A stretch of DNA of 64,000 nt from Desulfovibrio sp. JC010 (GTDB lineage Bacteria > Desulfobacterota > Desulfovibrionia > Desulfovibrionales > Desulfovibrionaceae): NCBI RefSeq assembly GCF_010470675.1, contig NZ_VOIQ01000001.1:451278-515277 (forward strand), written 5' to 3'. Positions 46,204 through 55,457 of this stretch are shown one piece after another. Below the pieces are notes generated by a model. That model was not told the origin of the DNA. It worked only from the letters and a program-made list of their open reading frames with translations, and did not search any database. Both the position numbers and the translations under genes were made by a program. Position 1 is the first letter of the stretch. Every line of letters starts with the position of its first letter.

Positions 46204-47364
46204 ATGAATCTACTCACCATTCCCCTGCGCAATCTGGGCCGCCGTCCCCTGCGCACAATCCTGCTTTGCACTGTATTTACCGTGGGTGTCATGTCCGTGG
46301 TTTCCATCCAGCTGCTTTCCACGGTTGTGGGCAACAGTCTGGAAGAAAAGATGAGTAAATTCGGGGCCAACATCCTGATCACCCCGAAAACAGAATCCCT
46401 GTCCGTAAGTTATGGCGGTCTGGACCTCGGCAACGTGGCTTACGGCTCACACGAACTTGACGGCACCCCGGTGCTCAAAGCTGTACGCGGTATTGACCTG
46501 AAAGAACGGCTCAGTGCCGTGGCCCCGAAATTCGCCGCCATATCAAAAGTTAAAGATACACCTGTGGCTGTGGTCGGCGTCAGCATGGCGGACGAGTTGA
46601 ATATCAAGACCCACTGGTATCCGCTGGGACGCTTCCCTGAAAATCAGCATGAAATCGTCATCGGCTTCAATGCCGCCACCAAATTGGACATAAATCCCGG
46701 AGACTCTATTGAGATAGAAGGGAACAGCCTGCTCACTGCCGGAATTCTCGACCCCACCGGAACAGAGGATGACAACGTGATCTTCATGGATATCGACCTG
46801 CTGCGAAACAGCGTAGGCCGTCCCGGAGCAGTGCACTTCATTGAGGTGGCCGCCCTTTGCGCCGGATGCCCCATTGACGAAATAGTGCAGCAGATAGTCA
46901 AAGCCGTACCTGATGTAGAAGTGAAAGCATTGCAGCACGTAGTCAAACAGCGCATGTCCGCCATCAACTTTGTTAACCAGATGGCCTGGACCGTAAGCGG
47001 GGTCATCCTGCTCACCGCCTGTTTCATGATCGGGCTGTCCATCTTCTCGGCAGTGAATGAGCGCAAAACCGAAATCGGCCTCATGCGCTCGCTGGGCTTT
47101 TCCACCACTTCGGTATTCTCCATCTTCTGCCTTGAAGCACTGCTCATGGGTTGTATTTCAGGGATTTTCGGTTACTTGGGCGGATATTTCGCCAGCGGTA
47201 AAATCCTTGAGAATCTCGATATGGCTGAGGCTGAGATTGTTTTTGATCCGCTGGCTTTCGGGCTGACCTTTCTGGCCGTTGCCGGGCTGGCAGTGCTTTC
47301 GGCAACCATTCCATCACTGCGCGCCACCCGCGTTGATCCCTCCCGAACCCTTGTATCATTATAA
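46204..47364 (+). CDS. FtsX/MacB-like ABC transporter permease
   Basis: 386 residues. One membrane helix near the start (LRTILLCTVFTVGVMSVVSI), a large periplasmic domain of about 220 residues (MacB_PCD-like), and three helices at the end (AWTVSGVILLTACFMIGLSIF, SIFCLEALLMGCISGIFGYLGG, AFGLTFLAVAGLAVLSATI). This mechanotransmission topology is that of MacB, LolC/E and FtsX rather than of a channel-type importer. It starts 12 bases after the DUF2318 gene and pairs with the ATPase downstream. Confidence 0.85.
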   Translation: MNLLTIPLRNLGRRPLRTILLCTVFTVGVMSVVSIQLLSTVVGNSLEEKMSKFGANILITPKTESLSVSYGGLDLGNVAYGSHELDGTPVLKAVRGIDLKERLSAVAPKFAAISKVKDTPVAVVGVSMADELNIKTHWYPLGRFPENQHEIVIGFNAATKLDINPGDSIEIEGNSLLTAGILDPTGTEDDNVIFMDIDLLRNSVGRPGAVHFIEVAALCAGCPIDEIVQQIVKAVPDVEVKALQHVVKQRMSAINFVNQMAWTVSGVILLTACFMIGLSIFSAVNERKTEIGLMRSLGFSTTSVFSIFCLEALLMGCISGIFGYLGGYFASGKILENLDMAEAEIVFDPLAFGLTFLAVAGLAVLSATIPSLRATRVDPSRTLVSL

Positions 47365-47373
47365 GGAGCCAGT

Positions 47374-48045
47374 ATGCTTAAAACTGATTCAATTACCCAT
47401 AGTTACGGTGAAGGTTCCACAGCTGTTACCGTGCTGAACAATGTATCCATCAACATTCCGGAAGGCGGATTTACTTCAATCGTCGGCCGCTCCGGGTCCG
47501 GAAAATCAACACTGCTCAGTGTAATATCCAGCCTGCTCCGCCCGGTGGAGGGAGATATCTATTTTAAGGGGACTGAAATCACAGACCTGCCCGATTCTAA
47601 AATCGACAGGCTGCGCAAGGAAGAATTCTCCATCATTTTCCAGTCCCACCACCTGCTGCCTTACCTGACCGCCCATGAAAATGTACTGCTGCCCTTTCTG
47701 GACAAGCTGAAACCGGTTAATGCAAGGCTGCTGGAACGAGGACGGATCTGCCTTGAGCGGGTGGGGTTGCAGGGTAAAGAGAAGCGTCTGCCCGGCCAGC
47801 TTTCCGGCGGGGAACAGCAACGTGTTGCCATTGCGCGGGCACTGGTGAAATCACCTTCCATACTCTTTGCGGACGAACCCTGCGGCAGTCTGGATAAAGC
47901 TACAGGAAACGAAGTTATGGAAATTCTGAACGATTTAAACCGTGACGGTTTGACTATCGCCATGGTTACCCATGACCGAGGCCATGCCTCCATGGCCAAG
48001 GAGACCATTTTACTGGAAGACGGCAGAATTGTTAATAAATGTTAA
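47374..48045 (+). CDS. LolD/MacB-type ABC transporter ATP-binding protein
   Basis: 223 residues. Walker A GRSGSGKST, Q-loop IIFQSHHLLPYLT, signature LSGGEQQRVAIARAL, Walker B SILFADEP and H-loop MVTHDRGHAS are all intact. It energises the permease encoded nine bases upstream. The pair with DUF2318 is likely to move or release a metal-linked substrate at the periplasm, but the substrate is not shown by sequence. Confidence 0.88.
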   Translation: MLKTDSITHSYGEGSTAVTVLNNVSINIPEGGFTSIVGRSGSGKSTLLSVISSLLRPVEGDIYFKGTEITDLPDSKIDRLRKEEFSIIFQSHHLLPYLTAHENVLLPFLDKLKPVNARLLERGRICLERVGLQGKEKRLPGQLSGGEQQRVAIARALVKSPSILFADEPCGSLDKATGNEVMEILNDLNRDGLTIAMVTHDRGHASMAKETILLEDGRIVNKC

Positions 48046-48074
48046 TTTATATAAGTGCATTTTAACATTATATC

Positions 48075-48089
48075 TGCACAAATTGTGCA
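48075..48089 (+). promoter_or_regulatory. Candidate UAS upstream of the first ZraP-like gene
   Basis: TGCAC and GTGCA face each other across five bases; further half-sites (TTGCGCA at 48093, TTGCA at 48104) follow. The centre is about 96 bases before the -24 element. Confidence 0.6.
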
Positions 48090-48177
48090 TTCTTGCGCAG
48101 CTATTGCATTGCCATTTTCAGACCGCCACAGTAGGCGATAACACTTTAATTCAAGCAGTTTAAGAAGTTACGCAAAA

Positions 48178-48193
48178 TGGCACACCCTGTGCT
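48178..48193 (+). promoter_or_regulatory. Sigma-54 promoter of the first ZraP-like gene
   Basis: TGGCACACCCTGTGCT has the GG and GC pairs at the exact spacing of the -24/-12 consensus (TGGCAC-N5-TTGCW). The gene starts at 48248. Confidence 0.85.
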
Positions 48194-48247
48194 TTAGGGG
48201 AATTACGAGATAGCAAAGTTTTTTCATACAACCCCAAGGAGATAATC

Positions 48248-48721
48248 ATGAAAAAGAAAATCGTAATTCCCGTAGTAGCAATCATGGTCCTGACCATTGC
48301 CGGAACCGCCATGGCCGGCGGCGGTTACCAGAGAGGAAACAACGACTGCTTCCGCAACGGTCCCCGCCAGATTTTCGAACAGCTGACCCCTGAAAAACAG
48401 CAGGAAGTAAAAGCCATCTTCAAAAAGCATCAGGATGAATTCCAGACCATCAAGACTCAGATGTGGGCCAAGCGCACCGAACTGAATGCACTGGTTGATT
48501 CCGGCAAGGCCGACCAGAAGACCATCAGCAAGCTTGTTCAGGAAATGGTTGAACTCAAAACCAAGGGCTACAACCTCCGCAAGCAGGTCAATGAAGAAAT
48601 CGAAACAGCCACCGGAATTGAAATGCCCATGCGTGGGTTCAGCGGTCGCGGATTCGATGACGACGGTCCACGCAAAGGCCGCAGACACCACAATGACGAC
48701 AGAGGTCGCTGGAACTCCTAG
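48248..48721 (+). CDS. ZraP/Spy-like periplasmic metal-binding protein (paralogue 1)
   Basis: 157 residues with a signal peptide (to about AMA at 22). The body EQLTPEKQQEVKAIFKKHQDEFQTIKTQMWAKRTELNALVDSGKADQ carries the ZraP/Spy/CpxP-type LTxxQ motif and the helical hook fold. The C-terminal tail is rich in His, Arg and Asp (RRHHNDDRGRW) and differs from the Cys tail of the second paralogue. ZraP in E. coli is a zinc-binding periplasmic chaperone under ZraSR control. AAGGAG precedes ATG 48248. Confidence 0.85.
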   Translation: MKKKIVIPVVAIMVLTIAGTAMAGGGYQRGNNDCFRNGPRQIFEQLTPEKQQEVKAIFKKHQDEFQTIKTQMWAKRTELNALVDSGKADQKTISKLVQEMVELKTKGYNLRKQVNEEIETATGIEMPMRGFSGRGFDDDGPRKGRRHHNDDRGRWNS

Positions 48722-48785
48722 TCTTTACATATAATACCATCATCCCCTGCGAAGAAAAAAACAGAACACTCCTTCCCCTGTTTTT

Positions 48786-48815
48786 GAGGCCCCTCTCCCC
48801 GGGGCCTCTTTTTTT
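48786..48815 (+). terminator. Terminator after the first ZraP-like gene
   Basis: GAGGCCCC (48786-48793) and GGGGCCTC (48801-48808), followed by a run of seven or more T residues. Confidence 0.9.
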
Positions 48816-48831
48816 ATTTTGCAGGTGAGCA

Positions 48832-48869
48832 TGCACTTTTGTGCAACTGGCTGCACATATATTTTGCAC
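48832..48869 (+). promoter_or_regulatory. Candidate UAS upstream of the second ZraP-like gene
   Basis: TGCAC and GTGCA across four bases (48832-48845), then TGCAC half-sites at 48852 and 48865. The first palindrome is centred about 94 bases before the -24 element. Confidence 0.6.
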
Positions 48870-48932
48870 TTAAAAATTTACCTCCACTGCACAAAAACCA
48901 ACAACACACTAATATAAAAGATTTTTTCACTT

Positions 48933-48948
48933 TGGCACACCACGTGCT
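48933..48948 (+). promoter_or_regulatory. Sigma-54 promoter of the second ZraP-like gene
   Basis: TGGCACACCACGTGCT differs from the first ZraP promoter at only two positions and has the correct -24/-12 spacing. The ATG is at 48998. Confidence 0.85.
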
Positions 48949-48997
48949 TTATGACAAACCGAGAGGGCAACAACTTTTAACCGCATCAGGAGATCTT

Positions 48998-49465
48998 ATG
49001 AAAAGAAAAGCTCTGGTTCCCTTGATCGTCGTGCTGGTTCTGGCTGTAGCATCAGTCGCCATGGCACGGAACGGTTACCGGAACGCCGGTTACCACAACG
49101 GTAACTGGGCTGCCTATGAGCAGCTGACACCTGAGAAACAAAAACAGGTGCAAGAGATCATTAAAAAATATGAATCCACTTTTCAGACCCTGAAGAGCGA
49201 ACAGTGGGCAAAACACACTGAACTTAAAGCTCTGGTGGATTCCGGCAAGGCCGACAAAGAGACCATCCATGCTCTGGTGCAGGAACTTTCCAAAGTACGG
49301 GACAAGCTCTACGCAGAACATAAAAAGATGGCAGAAGAAATAGAAAAGGAAACCGGCCTGACCTTCCCGCCCATGGGGCAGGGAATGGGTAAAGGCGGCA
49401 GAGGCTGCGGCAACTACAAGCAGGGCGACTGCCCTGCCGGAGGATGTCCGGGCCAACGTTCCTAA
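48998..49465 (+). CDS. ZraP/Spy-like periplasmic metal-binding protein (paralogue 2)
   Basis: 155 residues from ATG 48998, which follows AGGAG; a longer frame from 48839 runs through the promoter and is not the start. Signal peptide ends near AMA. The body (YEQLTPEKQKQVQEIIKKYE, ELKALVDSGKADKETIHALVQEL) is clearly paralogous to the gene at 48248. The tail holds three cysteines (GCGNYKQGDCPAGGCPG), fit for a soft metal, where paralogue 1 has His/Asp. Confidence 0.85.
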   Translation: MKRKALVPLIVVLVLAVASVAMARNGYRNAGYHNGNWAAYEQLTPEKQKQVQEIIKKYESTFQTLKSEQWAKHTELKALVDSGKADKETIHALVQELSKVRDKLYAEHKKMAEEIEKETGLTFPPMGQGMGKGGRGCGNYKQGDCPAGGCPGQRS

Positions 49466-49511
49466 CCCCTTTAAATAACGTTCATCTACACTTAATTACA
49501 GGAAAACGGGT

Positions 49512-49543
49512 AAAAAGGAGGACTATAGCGGTCCTCCTTTTTT
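49512..49543 (+). terminator. Terminator after the second ZraP-like gene
   Basis: AAAAAGGAGGAC (49512-49523) and GTCCTCCTTTTTT (49531-49543) form a stem with T-run. Confidence 0.9.
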
Positions 49544-49610
49544 ATTAAAGACCTTCCAAACGCGCCCATATTTAAGTTATCAATATCAGAGCAAATCAAA
49601 GGAGCGCAGC

Positions 49611-50453
49611 ATGTTTAGAAAAATCACTTCCCTGACCAGCTTTTTTTCATTTATCGTCCTGATTATCACCAGTGTAGTTCTGTATATCGTCCCGCAGGGC
49701 AGGGTTGCCTACTGGGCGGACTGGACTATGCTGACCTTAAGCAAGGAACAATGGGGCGATATCCATATCTGCACCGGGGTCCTTTTTCTTGTTGTTTCCA
49801 TCCTGCACATCTGGCTGAACTGGAAGCCCATTCTCGCCTACCTTAAAAAGAAAGCCGGGGAAGCAAATTTCACATCTCCCGCATTTTTTATCAGCCTGAT
49901 AATCACTCTTTTTGTTGCTTTCGGTACCCTGCTTGAACTGCCGCCCATGAAGCAGGTTCTTGAAGGCACCCAGTACTTTCAGGCCAAGGGTGAAGAAAAA
50001 TACGGAATTCCCCCGTACGGACACGCGGAACTCAGCCCGCTGGAAATTTTCTGCAAGCGTATGGGGCTGGATGTGGACAAGGCCGCCGCATCCATAAAGA
50101 ACGCCGGTATTGAACTTGAATCCACCAAGGAATCCATCAAATCCATCGCCAACAAGGCAGGACTTACCCCCAAAGAGCTGCATGATATTATTTTAAAAGA
50201 TCAACCACAGAACAAATCCTCCATGAAAAAAGAAGGAGGGGACTCGAATCAGCAGTCCGGCCAATCAGGCGCAGGAATAGGACGCATGAGCCTTGGGCAA
50301 TACTGCGCAAAATACAATCTGGATCTGAACACCGCACTGGGCATCCTGCGCGAAAAGGGCGTGGTTGTTGACAAAAACACCCTCATCAAGGAGATTGCAG
50401 GGGCACTGGGACTGGATTCTCCGCGTGCATTAGGCAACCTGCTAAATCCCTAA
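49611..50453 (+). CDS. DUF4405 membrane protein with duplicated helical domain
   Basis: 280 residues. Three membrane helices fill the first half (FFSFIVLIITSVVLYIVP, DIHICTGVLFLVVSILHIWLN, AFFISLIITLFVAFGTLLEL); HIC and HIW could bind haem or metal, as in DUF4405 proteins. The second half holds two related helical units, ELSPLEIFCKRMGLDVDKA and MSLGQYCAKYNLDLNTALG, each ending in a KxIAxxxGL segment. It lies 15 bases before the sensor kinase and probably shares its transcript, so it may be an accessory sensor or redox input. Function unknown. Confidence 0.7.
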   Translation: MFRKITSLTSFFSFIVLIITSVVLYIVPQGRVAYWADWTMLTLSKEQWGDIHICTGVLFLVVSILHIWLNWKPILAYLKKKAGEANFTSPAFFISLIITLFVAFGTLLELPPMKQVLEGTQYFQAKGEEKYGIPPYGHAELSPLEIFCKRMGLDVDKAAASIKNAGIELESTKESIKSIANKAGLTPKELHDIILKDQPQNKSSMKKEGGDSNQQSGQSGAGIGRMSLGQYCAKYNLDLNTALGILREKGVVVDKNTLIKEIAGALGLDSPRALGNLLNP

Positions 50454-50468
50454 ATGAAGCCGGACTAA

Positions 50469-52223
50469 ATGGAACTAAGCTCACAAAAATCACATAAACT
50501 GCCTCTTGCTCTGGCACTGCTGGCCCTGATTCTTCTCGGAGCCGGAAGTTTGTACCTGACATGGCACAACCTGCGCCAGATGCATCAGACCGTGTTTGAA
50601 CACATGCTGCTTTCGGCCCGCTCCATTGCCCGCGGGCTGGATATTCAGCTGGTGGAAGGCGCACGCCGCATGAGACCGCCGGGACCGCACAACAGGCGCA
50701 TGCCCAATGAACTGCTGCCGGATGCGCGCGAGCTGTTCCGGGAAATGGTGGCGCAGGGCGACCTGCTCTACATCGCCCTTTACGGACCGGACCATAAGCC
50801 CATGCTGGTTGTTGAACAGGATCAAGATGAAAAGCCTGTCTACACCCCGCCTTCCGGCCTGTTTAACATGATCACCAAAATGCGGGAATCCAGCACTCCG
50901 GTGATGATAAAAGGCAAAGCCGCCCTGCTCTACGGCACGGTGGGCCAGCCTGTCCTGCAACGGCTCTACGGACACCAGAAGCACAGGCGCGGCTTCATGC
51001 CTCCGCCGGACAAAGAGACTTACCTGCTGCTGGGACTGAGTGCGGAAAAACACCTGCGCCAGTTCAACCAGTACCGCAGGGCAGCCCTGCTGCAGACCGG
51101 ATATATTTTTCTGGCCGGATTCGTACTCTGGCTGCTGGCTGTGGCCTATTTCCAACGCCGCGAACAGGGCAAAAAGCTGACCCGGCTGGAACGTTTTCAG
51201 GCCAACCTGCTGGACAACATGCCCGACGGACTGCTGACCATTTCGCCGCAGGGAGCCATCCTTGCCGCCAACGGTTCTGCACACACCCTGCTGCAAAGCC
51301 CGGCGGATGAAGTGCTGGTAGGCAAAAACTGGAATGACTTTTCTTACGAATCCCTGCAGGATTTCAGGCGGGGAAATGTTGTCTGGGAACATGTCCGTAT
51401 GGGCGGTAAAAACCTTGAACTGATCTTCTTCCCTTACTTTGAAAGTCTGAAAGAACAACGGACCATGATCATTATCCGCGACCGTACCGACATTGCCGAC
51501 CTTGAAGAAGACCTTTACGAAGCGCGCAGGCTGGCCTCCATCGGCTCACTGGCCGCCGGAGTGGCCCATGAAATCCGCAACCCTTTGAGTTCCCTGCGCG
51601 GTTTCGCCCAGCTTTTTGCGGATAAATTCAAAGATGAGCAGCCCTACGCCACCTACGCCACAACCATGCTTACGGAAGCGGACCGCCTGAACAGGGTGGT
51701 CACCGACCTGCTCTATCTCTCCAAGCCGCACGAGCTTAATCCCGAATCCATGGGTCTGCACGAACTCTGCGAGACCATGCAGACCCTCATGGGCTTCGAC
51801 CTTGAACACAAAGGCACCAGCCTGCAAACTGAATTGAACACAGACGCAGTTTACGCCGACCCGGACGGCATCCGGCAGGTGCTGCTCAACCTGCTGGTCA
51901 ACAGCCTTGATGCTGTTCCTGAACAAAACGGCGAGATCACAATCATGGCTGAAGCCACGGAACACGGTGTCTGGATCAGTGTCTGCGACAACGGTCCGGG
52001 AATGCCTGAAGATATCCGTAAACACGCCCTTGAACCCTTTTTCACTGACAAACCCAAGGGAACGGGCCTCGGCCTTGCCATAGTCAATACAATCATGCGC
52101 GGACACAACGGACGGGTGACCATCTCCGGCCCCGACCTGCCCGGCACCCTGCCCGAACCGCTGGGCGGAACCTGCGTCAAGCTGTTCTTCCCGGCTGCGC
52201 AAGATGAAGGAAACGAACAATGA
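50469..52223 (+). CDS. ZraS-like sensor histidine kinase
   Basis: 584 residues. Helices near 12-31 and 213-230 enclose a periplasmic sensor of about 180 residues ([30 protein letters not shown]) rich in His and Arg. A PAS domain (about 245-340: [20 protein letters not shown]) precedes the HisKA domain with phosphorylated His367 in [12 protein letters not shown]. The ATPase has [22 protein letters not shown] and GTGLGLAI. It is like E. coli ZraS/HydH in order but carries a PAS domain. It overlaps the regulator gene by four bases. Confidence 0.9.
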   Translation: MELSSQKSHKLPLALALLALILLGAGSLYLTWHNLRQMHQTVFEHMLLSARSIARGLDIQLVEGARRMRPPGPHNRRMPNELLPDARELFREMVAQGDLLYIALYGPDHKPMLVVEQDQDEKPVYTPPSGLFNMITKMRESSTPVMIKGKAALLYGTVGQPVLQRLYGHQKHRRGFMPPPDKETYLLLGLSAEKHLRQFNQYRRAALLQTGYIFLAGFVLWLLAVAYFQRREQGKKLTRLERFQANLLDNMPDGLLTISPQGAILAANGSAHTLLQSPADEVLVGKNWNDFSYESLQDFRRGNVVWEHVRMGGKNLELIFFPYFESLKEQRTMIIIRDRTDIADLEEDLYEARRLASIGSLAAGVAHEIRNPLSSLRGFAQLFADKFKDEQPYATYATTMLTEADRLNRVVTDLLYLSKPHELNPESMGLHELCETMQTLMGFDLEHKGTSLQTELNTDAVYADPDGIRQVLLNLLVNSLDAVPEQNGEITIMAEATEHGVWISVCDNGPGMPEDIRKHALEPFFTDKPKGTGLGLAIVNTIMRGHNGRVTISGPDLPGTLPEPLGGTCVKLFFPAAQDEGNEQ

Positions 52224-53647
52224 ACACCACAGGCAAAAACGTACTCATAGTCGATGATGAACCATCATTGCGCATGCTCATCCGGGCAGTGCTGGAAGGT
52301 GATGGCTGGACTGTGCATGAAGCCCAGTCCGGGGAACAGGCACTTGAAATCCTGCCCGGGCTGACCTTAAACGCCGCCCTGATCGATATGCGCATGGACG
52401 GCATGGACGGCATGGCCCTGCTTAAAGAGCTGAACACCATTATGCCCGGACTTCCGGTTATCATGCTCACCGCTTACGGCAACGTGAACTCCGCTGTGGT
52501 GGCCATGAAACACGGGGCCTTTGATTACCTGACCAAACCTGCGGACAACGAAGAGCTGAAAGCGGTCATGGCCAAGGCACTGGATTATTCCCGGCTGGTG
52601 GATGAGAACGAAAAACTCAAAACCGCCGCCGGAGCCACCGAGCAGATGATCGGAAACTCACAGTCCATGCTCCATGTGAAAGACCTCATCGAGCAGGCCG
52701 GGCCGTCCGAAGCGACCATCCTCGTGCTGGGGGAATCCGGTACCGGTAAGGAACTGGTTGCCGAAGGGTTGCACCGGGCCAGCCTGCGCGCCGATAAACC
52801 GCTCATCAAAGTCAACTGTGCAGCACTCCCGGCGGACCTGCTGGAAAGTGAACTTTTCGGATATATGAAAGGGGCCTTTACCGGGGCCAATGCCAACAAG
52901 CCCGGACGGTTCCAGCTGGCTTCCGGAGGAACCCTCTTCCTTGATGAGATCGGAGAAATGGACCCGGTACTGCAAGCCAAGATCCTGCGTGCCCTGCAGG
53001 AAAAAGTGGTCGAACCGCTGGGCAGCGTTTCCCCGGTGGAAACAGATGTGCGCATCATCGCCGCCACCAACCGCGACCTCAAGAAGGAAGTGGAAAAAGG
53101 AAATTTCCGCGAGGACCTCTACTACCGGTTGAGTGTCCTTGAGATCCGCATCCCGCCCCTGCGCGAAAGGGTGGGCGACCTGCCCGCGCTGGTGGCCTAC
53201 CTGCTGGAAAAACTGGGCCGCAAGAACAACAAGAAAGTCCGCTCGGTGAGTCCGTCCTTTCTGGATGCACTGGGCCGCTATGACTGGCCCGGCAACGTCC
53301 GTGAACTGGAAAACGTGCTGGAACGGGCCATCATCCTCAGCCGCAGCGAAGTGCTGGGACCGGAGCTGCTTCCCCCGCAGGTTCAAAATTCAACACCCCG
53401 ACAGGCCCCGGCGCAGCAGCCTGCACAACAAACCGCAGCTCCGGCACAGCCTCAACATCCTGCACAGCCGCAACAAACAGCTGCGCCGCAACCCGGCACC
53501 CCCACCCTCGATGATGCCGAGCGGCAGGCCCTGATCTCAGCCCTTGAAGCCAACCAGCACCACCGGGAGCGAACAGCTGACGCGCTGGGCATCAGCCGCA
53601 GGACCCTGCAGTATAAACTTAAAAAATACGGTTTAACCCGCCGATAA
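52220..53647 (+). CDS. Sigma-54-dependent response regulator, ZraR/NtrC family
   Basis: 475 residues. Receiver domain (about 5-120) with phospho-acceptor Asp56 in [12 protein letters not shown]+ domain (about 140-375): [31 protein letters not shown] with the GAFTGA loop that contacts sigma-54, [10 protein letters not shown] and [13 protein letters not shown] Gln/Ala/Pro-rich linker leads to a Fis-type helix-turn-helix ([23 protein letters not shown]). It must act at sigma-54 promoters; the three closest ones, with matching palindromes, lie 4 to 7 kb upstream. Confidence 0.92.
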   Translation: MNTTGKNVLIVDDEPSLRMLIRAVLEGDGWTVHEAQSGEQALEILPGLTLNAALIDMRMDGMDGMALLKELNTIMPGLPVIMLTAYGNVNSAVVAMKHGAFDYLTKPADNEELKAVMAKALDYSRLVDENEKLKTAAGATEQMIGNSQSMLHVKDLIEQAGPSEATILVLGESGTGKELVAEGLHRASLRADKPLIKVNCAALPADLLESELFGYMKGAFTGANANKPGRFQLASGGTLFLDEIGEMDPVLQAKILRALQEKVVEPLGSVSPVETDVRIIAATNRDLKKEVEKGNFREDLYYRLSVLEIRIPPLRERVGDLPALVAYLLEKLGRKNNKKVRSVSPSFLDALGRYDWPGNVRELENVLERAIILSRSEVLGPELLPPQVQNSTPRQAPAQQPAQQTAAPAQPQHPAQPQQTAAPQPGTPTLDDAERQALISALEANQHHRERTADALGISRRTLQYKLKKYGLTRR

Positions 53648-53674
53648 TTACTTTTTCAGCAATAAAACCATTCC

Positions 53675-53706
53675 AAAAGCCCGGAATTCACATTTCGGGC
53701 TTTTAT
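53675..53706 (+). terminator. Terminator after the two-component operon
   Basis: AAAAGCCCG pairs with CGGGCTTTT around a short loop, followed by ATCTTTTC. Confidence 0.8.
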
Positions 53707-54265
53707 CTTTTCAAATAAATCTGGATTAGCCCTGATTAGCCGCATTCTCATACACTCAGCCCTTGCAATTTAAAAACTCCGCTCCCCTTCTCAAAATCAT
53801 TGCTGAAATGGCACAAAAATTACCGCTTTCAATTAAAATTGCATCTAATTTGACATGGATTCATATTTTATCTACCCTTAAAATTCGAGTTCTATAAGTC
53901 TATAATTGACGATAGAGACGAAACAGCTCATTTTAACCTGAGCGTAACAATCGCCATAAGCGGTTTTTTACTACACAGAAAAACGCGACATACAAACTGC
54001 ATCTTTTCAATGTAAAAACCGTATTTTAAAATTAGAACATCAAACACAACTGCAACACGCGCATACTGCATAAAAAAATGCAACCCACACAACAGTACTA
54101 CATCAAACCGTCCGGAACGCCCGTTAAGGAAATCAACCCTAACTCAGCCCCGGAAAAAATCCCCCTTCTCTCTGCCTTTTCCCCCGAACACCACCATTGC
54201 AATTAATTTCTACTGCCTCCCCTGATACGGGTCGGCAGTGTTTAGTTTTGATAAACGGAGAAATC
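53707..54265. other. Long leader region of the glycine-betaine operon
   Basis: About 560 bases without a gene. It holds one good promoter candidate (53850-53878), then some 390 bases of AT-rich leader with scattered palindromic pieces, and an ACTGCC/GGCAGT pair at 54212-54239 just before the start. No known riboswitch class is recognised. Confidence 0.5.
53850..53878 (+). promoter_or_regulatory. Candidate sigma-70 promoter of the glycine-betaine operon
   Basis: TTGACA (53850-53855), 17 bases, then TACCCT (53873-53878). The -35 is perfect; the -10 is weak, as often in regulated osmotic-stress promoters. Confidence 0.45.
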
Positions 54266-55456
54266 ATGGAAAAAATCCGAGTTGAAAATCTCTATAAAAT
54301 TTTCGGTTCTAATCCAAAAAAAATCATCCCCATGCTCGAAAAAGGAGCGAACAAAGATGATATTATGGAAAAGACCAAGCACGGTGTCGGCGTAAACAAC
54401 GCCACATTCAGCGTAGAAGAAGGTGAAATAGTCGTTGTAATGGGCCTTTCCGGCAGCGGTAAGTCAACACTTGTACGCTGCATCAACAGGCTCATCGAGC
54501 CTACCGGCGGTAAAATTTTCATTGACGGGGAAGATATAACCTCCCTGAGCATGGATAAGCTACGCAAAATCCGGCTGGAAAAGCTGGGCATGGTCTTCCA
54601 GAACTTCGCCCTCTACCCCCACCGCACTGTCCTTAAAAACGCAGAATACGGGCTGGAGATCGCAAATGTCGACCCTGAAGTGCGCAAGCAGAAAGCCATG
54701 GAAGCACTTGAACTGGTCGGGCTTTCCGGCTGGGAAGAATCCTACCCGGACCAGCTTTCCGGCGGCATGCAGCAGCGCGTGGGTCTTGCCCGCGCACTGG
54801 CTCTGGATCCGGACATCCTGCTCATGGACGAAGCTTTCAGTGCCCTTGACCCGCTCATCCGCCGCGACATGCAGGACGAACTGATCAACCTGCAGGAGCG
54901 CATGCACAAGACCATCGTCTTCATCAGCCACGACCTTGACGAAGCCCTCAAACTGGGCGACCGCATCGTGCTTATGAAAGACGGTGAAATCGTACAAATC
55001 GGTTCACCCGAAGAAATTCTCACTGAACCGGCCACAGAATACGTACGCCGCTTTGTGGAAGACGTTGATATCACCAAGGTCCTCACCGCTGAGTCGGTAA
55101 TGAAAAAGATCGACGCCGTGGCCTTCATCAAAACCGACGGCCCCAGAGCATCGCTTCGCAAAATGCGCAAGAACAATATCTCCAACCTCTTTGTGCTAGA
55201 TGAAAAACACAAGCTCATCGGCATGCTCAATGCCGGAGACTGCGCAAAGCTGGTGGAAGAAGGCGGTAAAGACATCAGAACCATCATGCATAAAGACCTG
55301 CAGGCCGTGGATTTAGACTGCCCTGCTCAGGAACTCTTCAACATCATGCAGGACCGCACTCTGCCCCTTCCGGTCATCAATGAAGACAACAAACTCAAAG
55401 GGGTTATCGTCCGAGGCACGCTGATCGGGGCACTGGCCGAAAGAGGAGGCAACTAG
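54266..55456 (+). CDS. proV: Glycine betaine/proline ABC transporter ATP-binding protein with CBS domains
   Basis: 396 residues from ATG 54266, six bases after ACGGAG; a frame opened at 54197 lacks a site. Walker A GLSGSGKST, signature LSGGMQQRVGLARAL, Walker B ILLMDEAFSALDP, H-loop FISHDLDEAL. Two CBS domains at the C-terminus (about 285-390) sense ionic strength or nucleotides in this family and gate transport under osmotic stress. It is the first gene of a four-gene uptake operon; the next gene begins two bases later. Confidence 0.93.
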   Translation: MEKIRVENLYKIFGSNPKKIIPMLEKGANKDDIMEKTKHGVGVNNATFSVEEGEIVVVMGLSGSGKSTLVRCINRLIEPTGGKIFIDGEDITSLSMDKLRKIRLEKLGMVFQNFALYPHRTVLKNAEYGLEIANVDPEVRKQKAMEALELVGLSGWEESYPDQLSGGMQQRVGLARALALDPDILLMDEAFSALDPLIRRDMQDELINLQERMHKTIVFISHDLDEALKLGDRIVLMKDGEIVQIGSPEEILTEPATEYVRRFVEDVDITKVLTAESVMKKIDAVAFIKTDGPRASLRKMRKNNISNLFVLDEKHKLIGMLNAGDCAKLVEEGGKDIRTIMHKDLQAVDLDCPAQELFNIMQDRTLPLPVINEDNKLKGVIVRGTLIGALAERGGN

Positions 55457-55457
55457 A

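Noticed and set aside
53809..53823. A possible fourth sigma-54 promoter before proV (TGGCAC then TTAC)
   Set aside because: The -12 element has TTAC instead of TTGC, and no TGCAC/GTGCA palindrome lies upstream.
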